Source: Lutjanus erythropterus
Taxonomy: Eukaryota; Chordata; Actinopteri; Lutjaniformes; Lutjanidae
Reading direction: 5' to 3'
Assembly: GCA_020091685.1 (NCBI GenBank)
Contig: CM034606.1
Coordinates: 16,089,695-16,153,694 of the forward strand
Length of the DNA stretch: 64,000 bases
A program made the position numbers and the translations under genes. Shown piece after piece: positions 48,931 through 59,700 of the stretch (position 1 is the first letter of the stretch; each line of letters begins with the position of its first letter). The notes under the pieces were generated by a model, which made no database searches, was not told where the DNA came from, and saw nothing but the letters and a program-made list of their open reading frames with translations.

Positions 48931-50377
48931 TATGTCAGATGAGGTAACGTGTAGGCAATGCATAATGTGTTTTATTCACATTGGGTATGTCACGTTCGCT
49001 GACACATCTGACGTGTGTTTTCCCAGAAGTTATAGCAACCAGCACTGAGTGGGAAACACATTGTTATCATGAATACATTATGGATTTCCCTGCTTTTGAC
49101 CACTGTGAAAACATTTGGGATAATGCAAGTACACCTCAACAAAATATATAACATGTCTGAAATATATATAATATTTTATGTAAAGTTTTAAACAAAAGCA
49201 AAATATGTTTTCTAATTCTAATAGCTTAATGGAAAACATTTGTAAAATAATTTTCTGTGTTAATGTAATCAAATTTAAAGTTGGACTTTTTAAAGTTAAA
49301 TGCTGTGGTCCCATTCTGCTTTCCAGCTAATAAGTGTCAGTATAGGTCATCTTCAGGCATCTGTTATTAAAAAAAAAAAAAAAAAGTGTACTTATTTTGA
49401 TATTTTTATTCTTCAGAAGTCAGCAGAGTGCAGGACGCAAAATCTGTGAAACTCACATTTTTCTGAGGGAGGACCCCCAGAACCCCTGGTTTGATTTTGA
49501 AATCCTCCCTTTTTTTTGAGACCACAAGTTTGGCAAGTGTGCTCATATTCATGATACATTCTAAAACATGCAAATAGCTAGACTCATAGTTAATTAAATA
49601 TTTGCTAATTGCTATTTGCCAAGAAGTTCGCTGCCCAGACTGCTCCACTCTTGCAAAGAATCCTGCAGGGAGCAAAATGACATGTACAGCACAAGAGCCT
49701 TGTTTTTATGTTATTATGTAAACATGAGTCAATCAGTCTTGTTAGCCTCTTAACATAATCACAGATGACAGATACTGAAGTAAACATCATATACATTTTA
49801 TAATATAAAGTTGCATATATCATTATTTTAGTCACAGACTTAAATCTTAACACTGCCTTTTTATAAATCACAGAATATTAATTAATCCCAAACTTAATAT
49901 ATTTGATTTGTCTTTCACCCATATGCACGCATCATATGATTAAAATAAACATGACATGCAGATTAGTTTGGGGATGTTATGTAATTACAGTCCATAATAT
50001 CGGGTAACTCGAAAGCTGAATGAGCGAGGCAATCATCCGTATCCATGGTGATGGACGTTTTCTGCTTATGGGAAGAGGCAAGTGCATCCCACAATTTACC
50101 TGTTTATTTATACCCTACCCTTTAATGTGCTGTGAGGGCTCTCACAGCTGTGAATATGACTTAATGCAGGATGACACTCCATGTTGAAGTACAAGTCGGT
50201 AAGATGAGCCACACTGAGGGAAAGTGGGTACAGCACGAAAGTGAAATTGCAGCATTTCCTCACAAAACAGTTCCTGCAAACATCGCACAGTCTTGATTTA
50301 AGTTTCATGAAGCTGCAAGTAGTTTTTTTTTTTCTCATTTTTGTAACTTTTTGTCATGAACACCAACACGATTATTT
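48931..50377. other. Gene-free stretch
   Basis: AT-rich. A poly-A run of about 17 lies at 49369-49385. No exon. Confidence 0.4.
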
Positions 50378-50416
50378 TGGGGGGTCACGGCTCCAAAAAG
50401 GTTGAGAACCACTGCT
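50378..50416 (-). mobile_element. hAT transposon terminus fragment
   Basis: On the minus strand this is CAGTGGTTCTCAACCTTTTT followed by GGAGCCGTGACCCCC, a standard hAT (Charlie-like) terminus. The rest of the element is not recognisable. Confidence 0.65.
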
Positions 50417-51582
50417 ATTTGTGATACCACCCTACAGGAAAACACGACAAAGTCTCATGTAGTAGACTTGACATGACCTGATTTAACCTAGCTGAGCCAG
50501 CTGCTTTTTTTTTTTTAATCTAAAATACAAACTATTCAGTCAGGTCCCGTTTTCTTATGCGAGTAATATAACTGCAACTTCAAGCATTTTCAAGCATTTT
50601 ATCCAAAATCCAAGCACTTTTCAAAACTTGAAAACACTACCTTAAAATTCAAGTGTTTTTTTCAAAGATTTCCAGCCTTCATACAAACCCTGTATTTAAT
50701 AAACACGAAGATAAAAAAAAAAACATCTATTCCATTTAAGAACGGCATTTGAAATAGCTGCCAGTTACCAGCAAGGTTTAAGCAACTAAAATTTGAGAAG
50801 ACAACAAAAGAGCACCCATCCATGTCTGCGTCTTACTGATATTTAGCAGCAGCTACCTGAACACTGTAAGATTTTAAATGAGAAGGAGCTTAACCCTTAT
50901 TAAAAGCGACACTGTAGCCACTGGCTGTCCAGTGGTTCAGACACCAAACACCAGAAGATTAGCTCCATGACACTGCTGCCATCTGCAGGCAGAACTGTGC
51001 AGAGCCACAACTCCAGGAGCAGTCGTGTGTCCTGAGGGCAAACAGATGGACTAAGAGAAGGCATGGGGGAAATGCAACTCATAAACTTCACAAATACACA
51101 CATGCACACATCAACTTCAAAGTTTTATGTAGACCAAGGAGGAAGAGGGGGGTATAAATGAAGTGAGACGCTATAAGTGACTAATGATGCATGGCTCTTC
51201 CAGCTGGGAGTGAAATACAGCTATAGAGCAAATTAATTTGAATAGTAATTAATATTCATTATAAGCTGTTCTTAAGATAAGAAAATATGGATTGTAAATA
51301 ATTATTTGCATTCGTGTGCGGGAGCAAATATGTGCATGTCTGTCTGTGAACATCTAAAGGTTGGGTACACGGTTCTGCCATTCTTTAAGGTAGGAAGAGG
51401 AGACCTCAGACTAGACAGCTTAGGGAGAAGCCAGGGGTGGGAAGTGACAAGATTTGATTGATACCAATACCACTTCTGATTCTTTTTTATCAGGCCAATT
51501 CATTACCGATTACTTCATTGAAAGTGCTGAAAAACACAGCACTCTATATATATAGCTGACATGATTTATCAATATAATCCTG
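50417..51582. other. Gene-free stretch
   Basis: CAAGCATTTTCAAGCATTTT-like words repeat near 50580-50610. AGGGGTGGGAAGTGACAAG near 51434 resembles a MITE end without a clear partner. Confidence 0.4.
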
Positions 51583-51890
51583 TGATACCCCTCAGATCAC
51601 TGGGGAGTCAAGAGGACTGCCAGTGGTACCGTGGCAAAAACTAAACAAGGGAAAGCAGCTTTTAGTTGTTATGCAGCACAGCTCTGGAGCCAGCTGTCTG
51701 ATAATCTTAGGAATGCACCGACCACTGCAGCTTTTAAATCCAGAACAAAACCCTTACTGTTCTCAAGTGCTTCTGAGTACATATTTTTAAAACCCTGAGG
51801 TCTTATTATCATGGTATTAGTATTTGAAATCTTTAATTTGTTTTATTTTTTTCTGTATCTTGAGAAATAAATAAATAAATAATAAAATGC
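51583..51890 (+). mobile_element. 3' end of an L2-like LINE, C-terminal reverse-transcriptase tail
   Basis: A frame open from 51592 to TGA at 51796-51798 encodes AKTKQGKAAFSCYAAQLWSQ, LSDNLRNAPTTAAFKSRTK and PLLFSSA. This is the typical C-terminus of teleost L2/Maui-type non-LTR elements (...FSYYAAQLWNQLPDNLR...FKSRLKTLLF). It is followed by an AT-rich 3' UTR and an AATAAATAAATAAATAATAAA tail-like run. It is 5'-truncated, as most LINE copies are. The surviving frame has no stop, so it is not among the oldest. Confidence 0.85.
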
Positions 51891-51899
51891 CTCTGCCTT

Positions 51900-51985
51900 G
51901 CCTTATTTGCCGATATGTCAATTGCAATGAACAAGGCGAATTTCAGTCAATACTGATGTTTGGCTGATAAATTGGTGCATCCCTC
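51900..51985 (-). mobile_element. DNA-transposon terminus fragment (GGGATGCACCAAT type)
   Basis: On the minus strand, CGAGGGATGCACCAATTTAT, then CAGCCAAACATCAGTATTGA, resembles a common teleost hAT-like end. It lies directly after the LINE tail. Confidence 0.5.
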
Positions 51986-53469
51986 GTTTGCAGCATCTGC
52001 ACAACTGTTTTATGAGTTTGAATACAGTGTAGAAATGGAGCAGAAAAAAAGGTTAGCTGCCATTACTCCTTAATGTTGCAAGTTTACAGCAGTGCAGACA
52101 CATGGGTTTGACATTATAGCTTTGCAATGCGCTGTAGGAACTGTAGGAAAAACATGCCGTCACTGATGAAAGGAACTGATAAGTCATGAGGCATAAGACT
52201 GCGATGAATCAGACAATTTGGAACCAGGTCTTAACAGGAACCTGTTCTCAAGAAGCACTGCATCACTTTCAGGACAAAATATGTCTTAATAAACATATAT
52301 GTGAACATAAATAAAAGTATTAAAATGTATAAATGAATAAGCTTCAGTAGGTTTCATGTTAGGCAGAGAAACACACAAATCTGAAACAGCACTGATTTGG
52401 TCTTAGAGGCTCAACATAACAGAACAACCTCCCTCTGACTTGAGTATCACTGCAAAGCTCTGGCTACATACTGTAAGTCTGGCTTGTAAAATATTTATGC
52501 ACATACTTTAAATGCTGAGAGTGAAAAAAAGGGCCAGAAATGGCATCTGGCACTGCACATTACTGTAAAATACAGTGTGTGGAGTTCACTGCCATGTCCA
52601 CAGCCTTTAAAACAGCTGGCTGTACCAAACACTGTAGACCAGTAGAGGGCAGATGCAGACCAGTCAAAACACAGCTACTGTAAGTCTACCAAATTAAACT
52701 CATAATTGTCCCTCAGAGAAAGAAATATTATATCATCTCTCTCTACATTTCATTTTCTTTTGGACTAATGCCCCACAGGCAAACTAGATTAATAAAAAAA
52801 GGAGTGAAATACACAGGAAATTATACATTGCCAGTACTACACATTGTACATTTCACCAATGCATTACCTCTACTCTGAATTAGTTAGGTGCTGGAAAGGT
52901 TGGCACCAGCTCCAAATGAATATTTAAGTGTATGGACAAAACCATTTTATATGTTGGTAATGACTTCAGACAAATCTTAGCAAAGCAATTATTTGTGCTG
53001 ACTTTCCTTGGATGAATGTCAAGCACAGTTTACTGCTGACTGCTTGTAGATGCAGTTAATTATCTCACCCACAGAAAATATAGCAACAGTGTAATTAAAC
53101 CATTACAAGACAGAGTTGGAGGGTAAATGCAGAGACATTTACTGGTCTTTACCGGCCTATAACTGAGCTGTTTCACATTTAAGGATCAGACTTCTGCTCT
53201 GCTCTTTGCTCTGGGCATCAGAGTGATCTGTCAATCTGGATCTGCTTCAGCGTTGTGATGGTGGGTAAAAGCTGAAAGGTCATCAGAGGACACGGTGTGG
53301 TCAGGGATCATGCATGGCCTTAGTCGCATTACTGACCAGTCTCCAGGTCTCCCCCCGAAAGGCCAAGGCCACATGCCTGGGCTCGGCCTAGGGAGTGTCT
53401 GCTGCTGGTTGGCTCCTTCGCAACATCCTGCAGTTTAAAATGCCTGGGTTGTCCTGTACTCCAGTGACA
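51986..53469. other. Gene-free stretch
   Basis: Mostly unique AT-rich sequence. A GC-richer part (53230-53440) adjoins the LTR fossil and may belong to it. Confidence 0.4.
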
Positions 53470-54003
53470 GAAACCTGACACTTGGTTCTGTCCCCGGTCT
53501 CCAAACCATTTTCTGTGGTTTTGTTAGACTTCTGTGACATTTTGTTTAGCCCAGCACTAGTGGTTCAGAGTATCTTGTTGTTCTGTAAATAGATTTGTGT
53601 TTGTGTAAATAGATTAATTCACCTTGTGTAAATAGCACAGAAGCCGTTGGGGTGACTTGACATTTTCTTTTGAACTGTTTTCTCCTGTTTTGCTTTATCC
53701 TCAAGAGCCAGGTTTTGTAAATGTCTTTTATTTTGTTTTGTTCCACCTTGGATTAGTCAGCACCTTTTTGAGTTTTGTTTTGTTTTTTGTTTTTCGTCTG
53801 GGTGCACCCTGAAGTGATTGCTCCTAATTCATGTCACATTTTTCATCGGTTGTGGTAAAAAAATTATCTTACCTGCAGTGTTCCAACTTTTGGGGACTGG
53901 GGAGGGCATGTCTTTTTTATTTTTTCACTCTTGTTTTACTTTTATGTTGTACTCCAACTCCCCTAGACAGGGACATAACATAAAATGGGGACTTGTCCAG
54001 GAT
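53470..54003 (+). mobile_element. LTR retroelement fossil: LTR plus primer-binding site
   Basis: T-rich LTR-like sequence with repeated TGTGTAAATAGATT words, TCCTCAAGAGCCAGGTTTTG and GGGTGCACCCTGAAGTG is followed at 53986-54003 by a stretch resembling the tRNA-Pro primer-binding site used by many retroviruses and some LTR elements. The left border is approximate. No gag, pol or env was recognised. It looks broken and old. Whether it is a Gypsy-type or retrovirus-like element cannot be decided here. Confidence 0.6.
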
Positions 54004-54779
54004 TTGAACACCCCCCCCCTTCCTAGCATTACTACCATTTCACCCTTTTTCTTTCCCCCCAAATGTTTGATAATTATGAACAGGAAGAAACACGAGGAAG
54101 TGCATCAGCTTACACTCGACAGGAACTTGGCATAAAGAAGAATTAAGATGAATTAAGGAGAACTTGTCTTGTCGAAATTAATCTTTGGCTTCGCCATGGA
54201 GCAGTTGAAACAGAAATGAACTAATACATATTAGATTCAAGCCATTCCTCTACATTAAAGCAACACAAACACACACTATACTTGACTATTCTCAGTTTTT
54301 ATACCCTGTGGGAGCTCCTCGCATATTCCTGTGGATAAAGCCAGGATAAAGCTGCTACTGTCTGGATAGATGAAGAACGAAAAGGGGACAGACCCAAGGG
54401 AGACAAGGCTGACAAATAAAGAGCGAGAGATGAGCAGAGGAACGGATGACTGGGCCACAAGGTCTACAAACAACCCACAGGGGAGATTCTGTAGCTTTCA
54501 CGTTGTTTTTATTGCAAGGCACCAACCAGCAGCAGCGGCAGCCAAGCCTGATGCTGGAGGAGCGGATCACTAAGTCGCATGCTGCTACCTGCACCTCCTT
54601 GAAGGCATCAAACACTCTGAAAAGGTTTCTGATACTTCTTAAGTGCCTGTGTCGACGTAAACTCACGCTATCACCTCGCCTTTGCTGCATCTTGCTCCAC
54701 TCCTGTTTTACATGTTATCATCTAACACAGGCACTCTGTATTTTCTCTGATGCCTGTGTCTCTCTTCCTCTCACTGTCA
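54004..54779. other. Gene-free stretch
   Basis: It opens with a C-run (54010-54019), possibly internal sequence of the LTR fossil. Open frames on both strands between 54355 and 54802 have no recognised domains. Confidence 0.4.
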
Positions 54780-55050
54780 CACCCAACCTCTTGGCTGCTT
54801 GACTGCTGTTCTCTCCCCCCCCCAACCCCACCCCGCCCGCCGCTCTCCCTCGCTGCCTGTCTGAAGGCAGGCAGCAGGTGTTTTGTGACTCGAAGATCAG
54901 AGAGCCTTGGAGAGACGGAGCCCCTCTGAGCTCGGCTGCCTGTGTAGGAGGAGGAGAGAAAATCTACGCTTCCATTTTCAGAGTCTGTCCTCTCTCTGCA
55001 ACAGGAGAGAGCGCTTATCCCACCCCCGGACCACAAGCACACCGGTTCAA
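54780..55050. promoter_or_regulatory. GC-rich island, possible promoter
   Basis: CCCCACCCCGCCCGCCGCTC near 54825-54844 and several CpGs make this the strongest GC island right of 41 kb. It could drive a further, perhaps noncoding, first exon. No ATG exon with a phase-1 donor was found beside it on the minus strand, so the role is open. Confidence 0.3.
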
Positions 55051-55892
55051 TACCACTGCGTGTGTCATAACCATGTTACATGCTCATGCGTGTTTCCTAC
55101 AGACGGACTGAGGAGCCTGTTTTTTATTGAGGAGCATGTGAGCTGCTGAGTTGAGGTGTCACTATAGGGAGAAAGGCAGTGTGGGTGCACACATGCATGG
55201 ACTAATATGGCAACCGAGGAGGAGAAGAGAGAGGGAGGGTGAGATAAACTGTTTTTCAGGTTCATTCTGTGCATGAAATATGCAGATGTAACACTAAAAT
55301 ACATTCTGACTTTGCACTGATTAAATCAGACCTTTTTGAGGTAACCCACTTTCACAGCACCCCACTCACTGACCTAAAACTAGTTTCAGCGATGCTGACT
55401 CAAACACTCCATTACTGCTCTCCTCTCTCTTTCATTCTCAAAGTAGTAAATTACACTTCATTAGCTACAGAGATGAGTCCTGTGTTAATAACAGGAACAT
55501 CCTTAATGCCAGAACCACATCATGTGTAGACCACTTCTTAGTCACTCGCCCGCTCACCTTTTCTCTAGGATCGGCCTGAAAGAGTAGTGCTGCAAATGGC
55601 CAAATGAAAGAGCATCCTCTATCTTACCTGCATTGATTTTGTATTCTAAATATGAAACATTCATGGAAGCAGCATATCCTCCAACTTGTGGGTGGATGGC
55701 AGCATGGAGTGCAACATTTATTTCCTGGCCACCTCTGACTTGCTTCTATGTTTGCTGTGTGTTGTTTTAGGAAGTTATCTGACATGCAGCTCATGGTTGT
55801 TACAAATTAATATACCATTTTCATGTGAAAATACTAATCATGTGCTGTCTCTTAAATGCATGGAGGTGCTTGCTTTACTGTTTCATATTATT
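55051..55892. other. Gene-free stretch
   Basis: No exon or repeat recognised. Confidence 0.4.
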
Positions 55893-56237
55893 TTAATTTA
55901 CAGGTCCAGTATCTATGATTTACCCGCATCTATTGGCAGATTATGGTTGAAATATAATGTATATGGAATGTTTAATATGTTTTCATTACTGTATAATCGC
56001 CTAAAATAAGATTTGTTGTGTTTTTGACATTTGAGAATGAGCTGTTTATATCTATAGAGGGTGCAGGTCCTCCTCTACAGTGGCTGCCACGTTGCACCGC
56101 CATGTTTCTATAATGGTCTAGATCTTTTTTTGTCATGAAAAAAAATTACACTTATATCATGAATGATACAATATGGCACTCCCCTACTACAAGCTTGGAT
56201 ATTAGATGCCACTAAATTGTACACACTGGTGCTTTAA
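55893..56237. mobile_element. TTAA-flanked MITE, CAGGTCCAGTATCTA type
   Basis: It lies between TTAA at 55893-55896 and 56234-56237. The left end ACAGGTCCAGTATCTATGAT and the right end in reverse complement (AGCACCAGTGTGTACAATTT) are inverted. Inside, CATCTATTGGCAGA, GAATGAGCTGTTTATATCTA, GTTGCACCGCCATGTTTCTA and TAGATGCCACTAAA follow a well-known teleost repeat. Confidence 0.8.
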
Positions 56238-57396
56238 GTGGTTTTGCATTATTGGTCAGGCGAAATGATAAACCTGAAGTCCCTTTAGGCTGTGAGTTAT
56301 GATAGCAACTTTTCCATGTTTCTAAAAGCTTTTCTTTAAGCAAACATTAGTAATTTCTCCACAAGGAAAGTTGTTGTTGATCACAGCCCTACTTCAGATT
56401 CCACACCAGTCAATTTTGTTGTCAACTAATCACTACTATGTGAACCAGCTGGTCTCAAATATTGGTTAAAAGGTTAATATGGAAAACAGATTGATACTTT
56501 GACATTAATTCAATCAAGACGACAGCATCCTCAAAATTGTTTGCAAAAAAATGAAAAGGTTCTATTCTATAGTCAGATGGTAGAACTGTTAAAACTGGAA
56601 GACAGGTTTAAACTCAGGTTTAAATTAGGTCTGCTTCGCCCCTTGCTGGTGAGGACAAGTTTAACTTTGTTGTAAAAGTTGCTGAGTGATGGAGCGAGCA
56701 CAGAAGGGTTCAGGATACCGCTGACATGGTCCACACATCCTTGGTTTTGGCAGGGACTGAGCTTGAGCCTATTTGGTGACAGGTTGGCTCTTCCATCCGC
56801 TCTGCCACCCTGATGCCCATGTATTTAATTTGTGTGTTTCCTCTTCATTGCCAGCCTCTGTTCCCCTCATGGCTTCTCGTGAGCCATTAACCAGGGGGCT
56901 CAGTCTGGTGTGTCTGATGAGGACAGCTGCTGGGTTAAACGACCCATCTGTATCTAAATGATATAATCAGTCCTAATAGAACGGGGACAGATCAGTCCCA
57001 TTGCTGTCAACCACCAGAGGACAAGAGGTCACCTTCACTGTGATATAGACACAGTCCACCTGATTGGGAATCCTCAGAGAGACTCGCCTGAAGCTGTGCA
57101 ACTCTGTGTTTGGTATCTGCTATGCATTAAGTGTCAAGAGTGTCATTTGTCTTTCAGCGAGCTTACAGCAACTTTTTGTTCATGTTCTGCAGAAATGTGG
57201 AGGCTGGCATGGACTCAGCTCGGAAAATAAGGGGCTGGATGGGAATTATTGATGGGAAGGTATTTGCGCCCTGTACCCCATGGGGATAATTCGTCAAAAA
57301 GTGTCAGTGCAAAGGTTGTGCAGGTATAAGAGCAGGCTGAAACTGAGTCTAAGCAGGGTGGTTAGGGTGACTGCCTAAAGTCACACAGAGCCCACA
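56238..57396. other. Gene-free stretch
   Basis: No supported exon. The sequence from 56640 to 57350 is less AT-rich but without recognisable protein. Confidence 0.4.
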
Positions 57397-57861
57397 TTAA
57401 AGGGATAGAGGGGTTGCATGAGGCACTTATTGATAGTCAGTGTATTACCTACAGTAGTACCTGTGTATTACACCTGTTGGGACACCCCCAGTTTGAAAAA
57501 GCAGAGAAGGGCATCAGCACGGAAGCTAAGTAATGCACTTCTCTGGACAGAGTAAGCAACAAAAAGTATTATAGCCACTCAATAAAAGGTCCACCCAAAA
57601 AACCCAATGTCAGTTAAGGTGTCTGCTATATTTAGAATATTTTCACCACTTAAGTTGCACCGCTGTCAGAAGGCCTCTTCTGATGGAAAACCGCTGTTGT
57701 ATAAGCTAAATATTCCTCTCTCCAAACCGACCAAACTCCATAGGCAAAATCAGTAATTTTACCTTGCAGAACACAGGAGTTGCTGGTCTACCACTGCCTC
57801 AATTGACTGTTTGTTTGTATTATTGTATTTGTACTAGAAATAACCAGAACTATCCCTTTAA
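57397..57861. mobile_element. TTAA-flanked MITE, fold-back family, short intact-ended copy
   Basis: TTAAAGGGATAG at the left mirrors CTATCCCTTTAA at the right, giving perfect 12-bp inverted termini that include the TTAA (57397-57400 and 57858-57861). The interior has TATTGATAGTCAGTGTATTA, AGAATATTTTCACCACTT and CACAGGAGTTGCTGGTCTAC. It is 465 bp long and is the best guide to the family's outer ends. Confidence 0.85.
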
Positions 57862-59267
57862 TTCCAGAACAGCCCTGCCAGACTCTCCCACCTACACCTT
57901 CCTACTCACTGACAAAAAAGACAAAAAAAAAAAACAACAAAAAATATCTCAACTGCCTCCCTTTTCTCTCCAAGTTGACAGTTTCTCCATTTGCGCTCAT
58001 GTTACATGTTTCATGAGCCTGATTTGATCCTCGCTAAGAGCACTAATAGCGGCTTTGATCATGACAAGTGCAGCACTTACACTACACCACTATAATCACT
58101 AACTCTCTTAATGTAATCCTTCACTTCTCTTGACACCATCTACAGCTTTCTTAAGGAGCTCTCCCCATCCATCTATCCAACACAGCTGCCGCTGAACTTT
58201 CCACCTCTCTGGCTCTCAGCTCAATTTTCAGACCTCCTTCTCTTGCGTTTGTGGGGCATCTTAAGTGCTTCCACTCTTCACTATTTCTGCTGAGTGGGTG
58301 TGTGTGTGTGTGCACTGTCTAATGACAGAGATCCCCACCTGATGATGGTGCGGTGGGCTAAAACAGAGATCCTAGAGGATGAGGCAATGGAAAATAGTTT
58401 TTCTCTTTTTCTCTCTCTCCTACCATGTGGGCAGGGAGCCAGAGGTGAACTGAGGTGAACTGCATCCCACTATAACAATACAGTGATGAAAGACCAGACA
58501 CTCAGCAGACTCTGCAGCATTTAGACAGACCTGACAATGTAAACACAAACGCACACTACACAAACATCTTTCAGAGCATAAAACATATGTTGCATTGACT
58601 TGTAGGGGCTGCAAAACCCGTTGCCTGTAAGTTTTCTGCTAACAAGCATCTCATCTATCCTCCATTATTGTAAACACAACTGTTACGTAAGACTCAGAGG
58701 ACAGTGAGTGCGTACGTGTGCATGTGGGAGTGCATCCTAATGTGAGGCATTTCTGTACAGTGTGTTTCCTCGCACGAGTGTGTATTTGCACGTGTGTTTG
58801 TGTAAATGAACAGTAACTCCATGGAACTCCTTGGCTGAATTCACACAATCACCCAAAGGCTCATGGGAAATCAGTGGGCGGACAGGTATGGATCGGTGAC
58901 AGGAGGAGGAGGAGGGCGGCGGGGAGGTTAGATTGGGTTCACTCTCTAACACAGTTTAACGCTCTCGTTCACTCGGTGTCTCTCTTAGGACTTATTTCTC
59001 CTGTTCTCTTCAAAATAACTGTACCTGTTCTGAGTGGTTAACTTCTTTTGAGAGGTTCAACAACTACACAACTCTCTGAACACTGAAACTCATCATCATC
59101 TGTACAAACTGTGGGTGAAAAACTGATCTAGGTGGAGAACAACAACATCAATGTTCAGGAGAACTAATGAAGGAGGGTTTTTTTTAATTCTCAGTGTGGG
59201 TTTTTAAGCAGTTTGAAAAATAACTCCATAACTATGGACAACAATATAACTAACTACTGCAAATACT
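57862..59267. other. Gene-free stretch
   Basis: A short GT run lies near 58297-58312. No exon. Confidence 0.4.
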
Positions 59268-59700
59268 ATTAGATTTATAAAGACAAGGTATCTAATGTTC
59301 AAACTAATACACTTGTATTTTGTAAATATGCAATCATTATGAATTTGATGCCTGCAACACCTTTCAAATAAGTTGGGAAAGTTGTGGAATTCTCAAAAAA
59401 CACCTGCTTGGAATATTCAAATGGTAAATGGGTTAATTGGTAACAGGTGACATGAACTGAAGTTTCTGCTTATATCAGCCTTCAGACTTCAACAATTAGT
59501 GTCATCAGTTTCCAAATGCTTACTGAGTGTTCGTAACAGACAAGGTAAAATAACACAGTCCAAATATTTTTGGAACATGTTGCAGCCATCAGACTCAGAG
59601 TGAGTGTGTATTTACAAAAAACAGTAAAGTTAATCAGTTTGATTGAATATCTGTCTTTGTATTGTATTCAACTGAATATATTTTACACAACGTCCCAACC
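59268..59700. mobile_element. Degraded DNA transposon, AAACCCCAATTCC family, copy 2 (short)
   Basis: The left part has GACAAGGTATCTAATGTTCA and GAATTTGATGCCTGCAACAC. The right part has the mirrored TATTGTATTCAACTGAATAT and ACACAACGTCCCAAC. These match copy 1 at 14053-15415. The interior is much shorter and both outermost tips are lost. Confidence 0.7.

Noticed and set aside
54355-55042. Several frames near the GC island that might be a KChIP first exon
   Set aside because: None combines an ATG, a KChIP-like peptide and a donor leaving one G. The long-isoform signatures (KERLMKLLPC-like) were not found.
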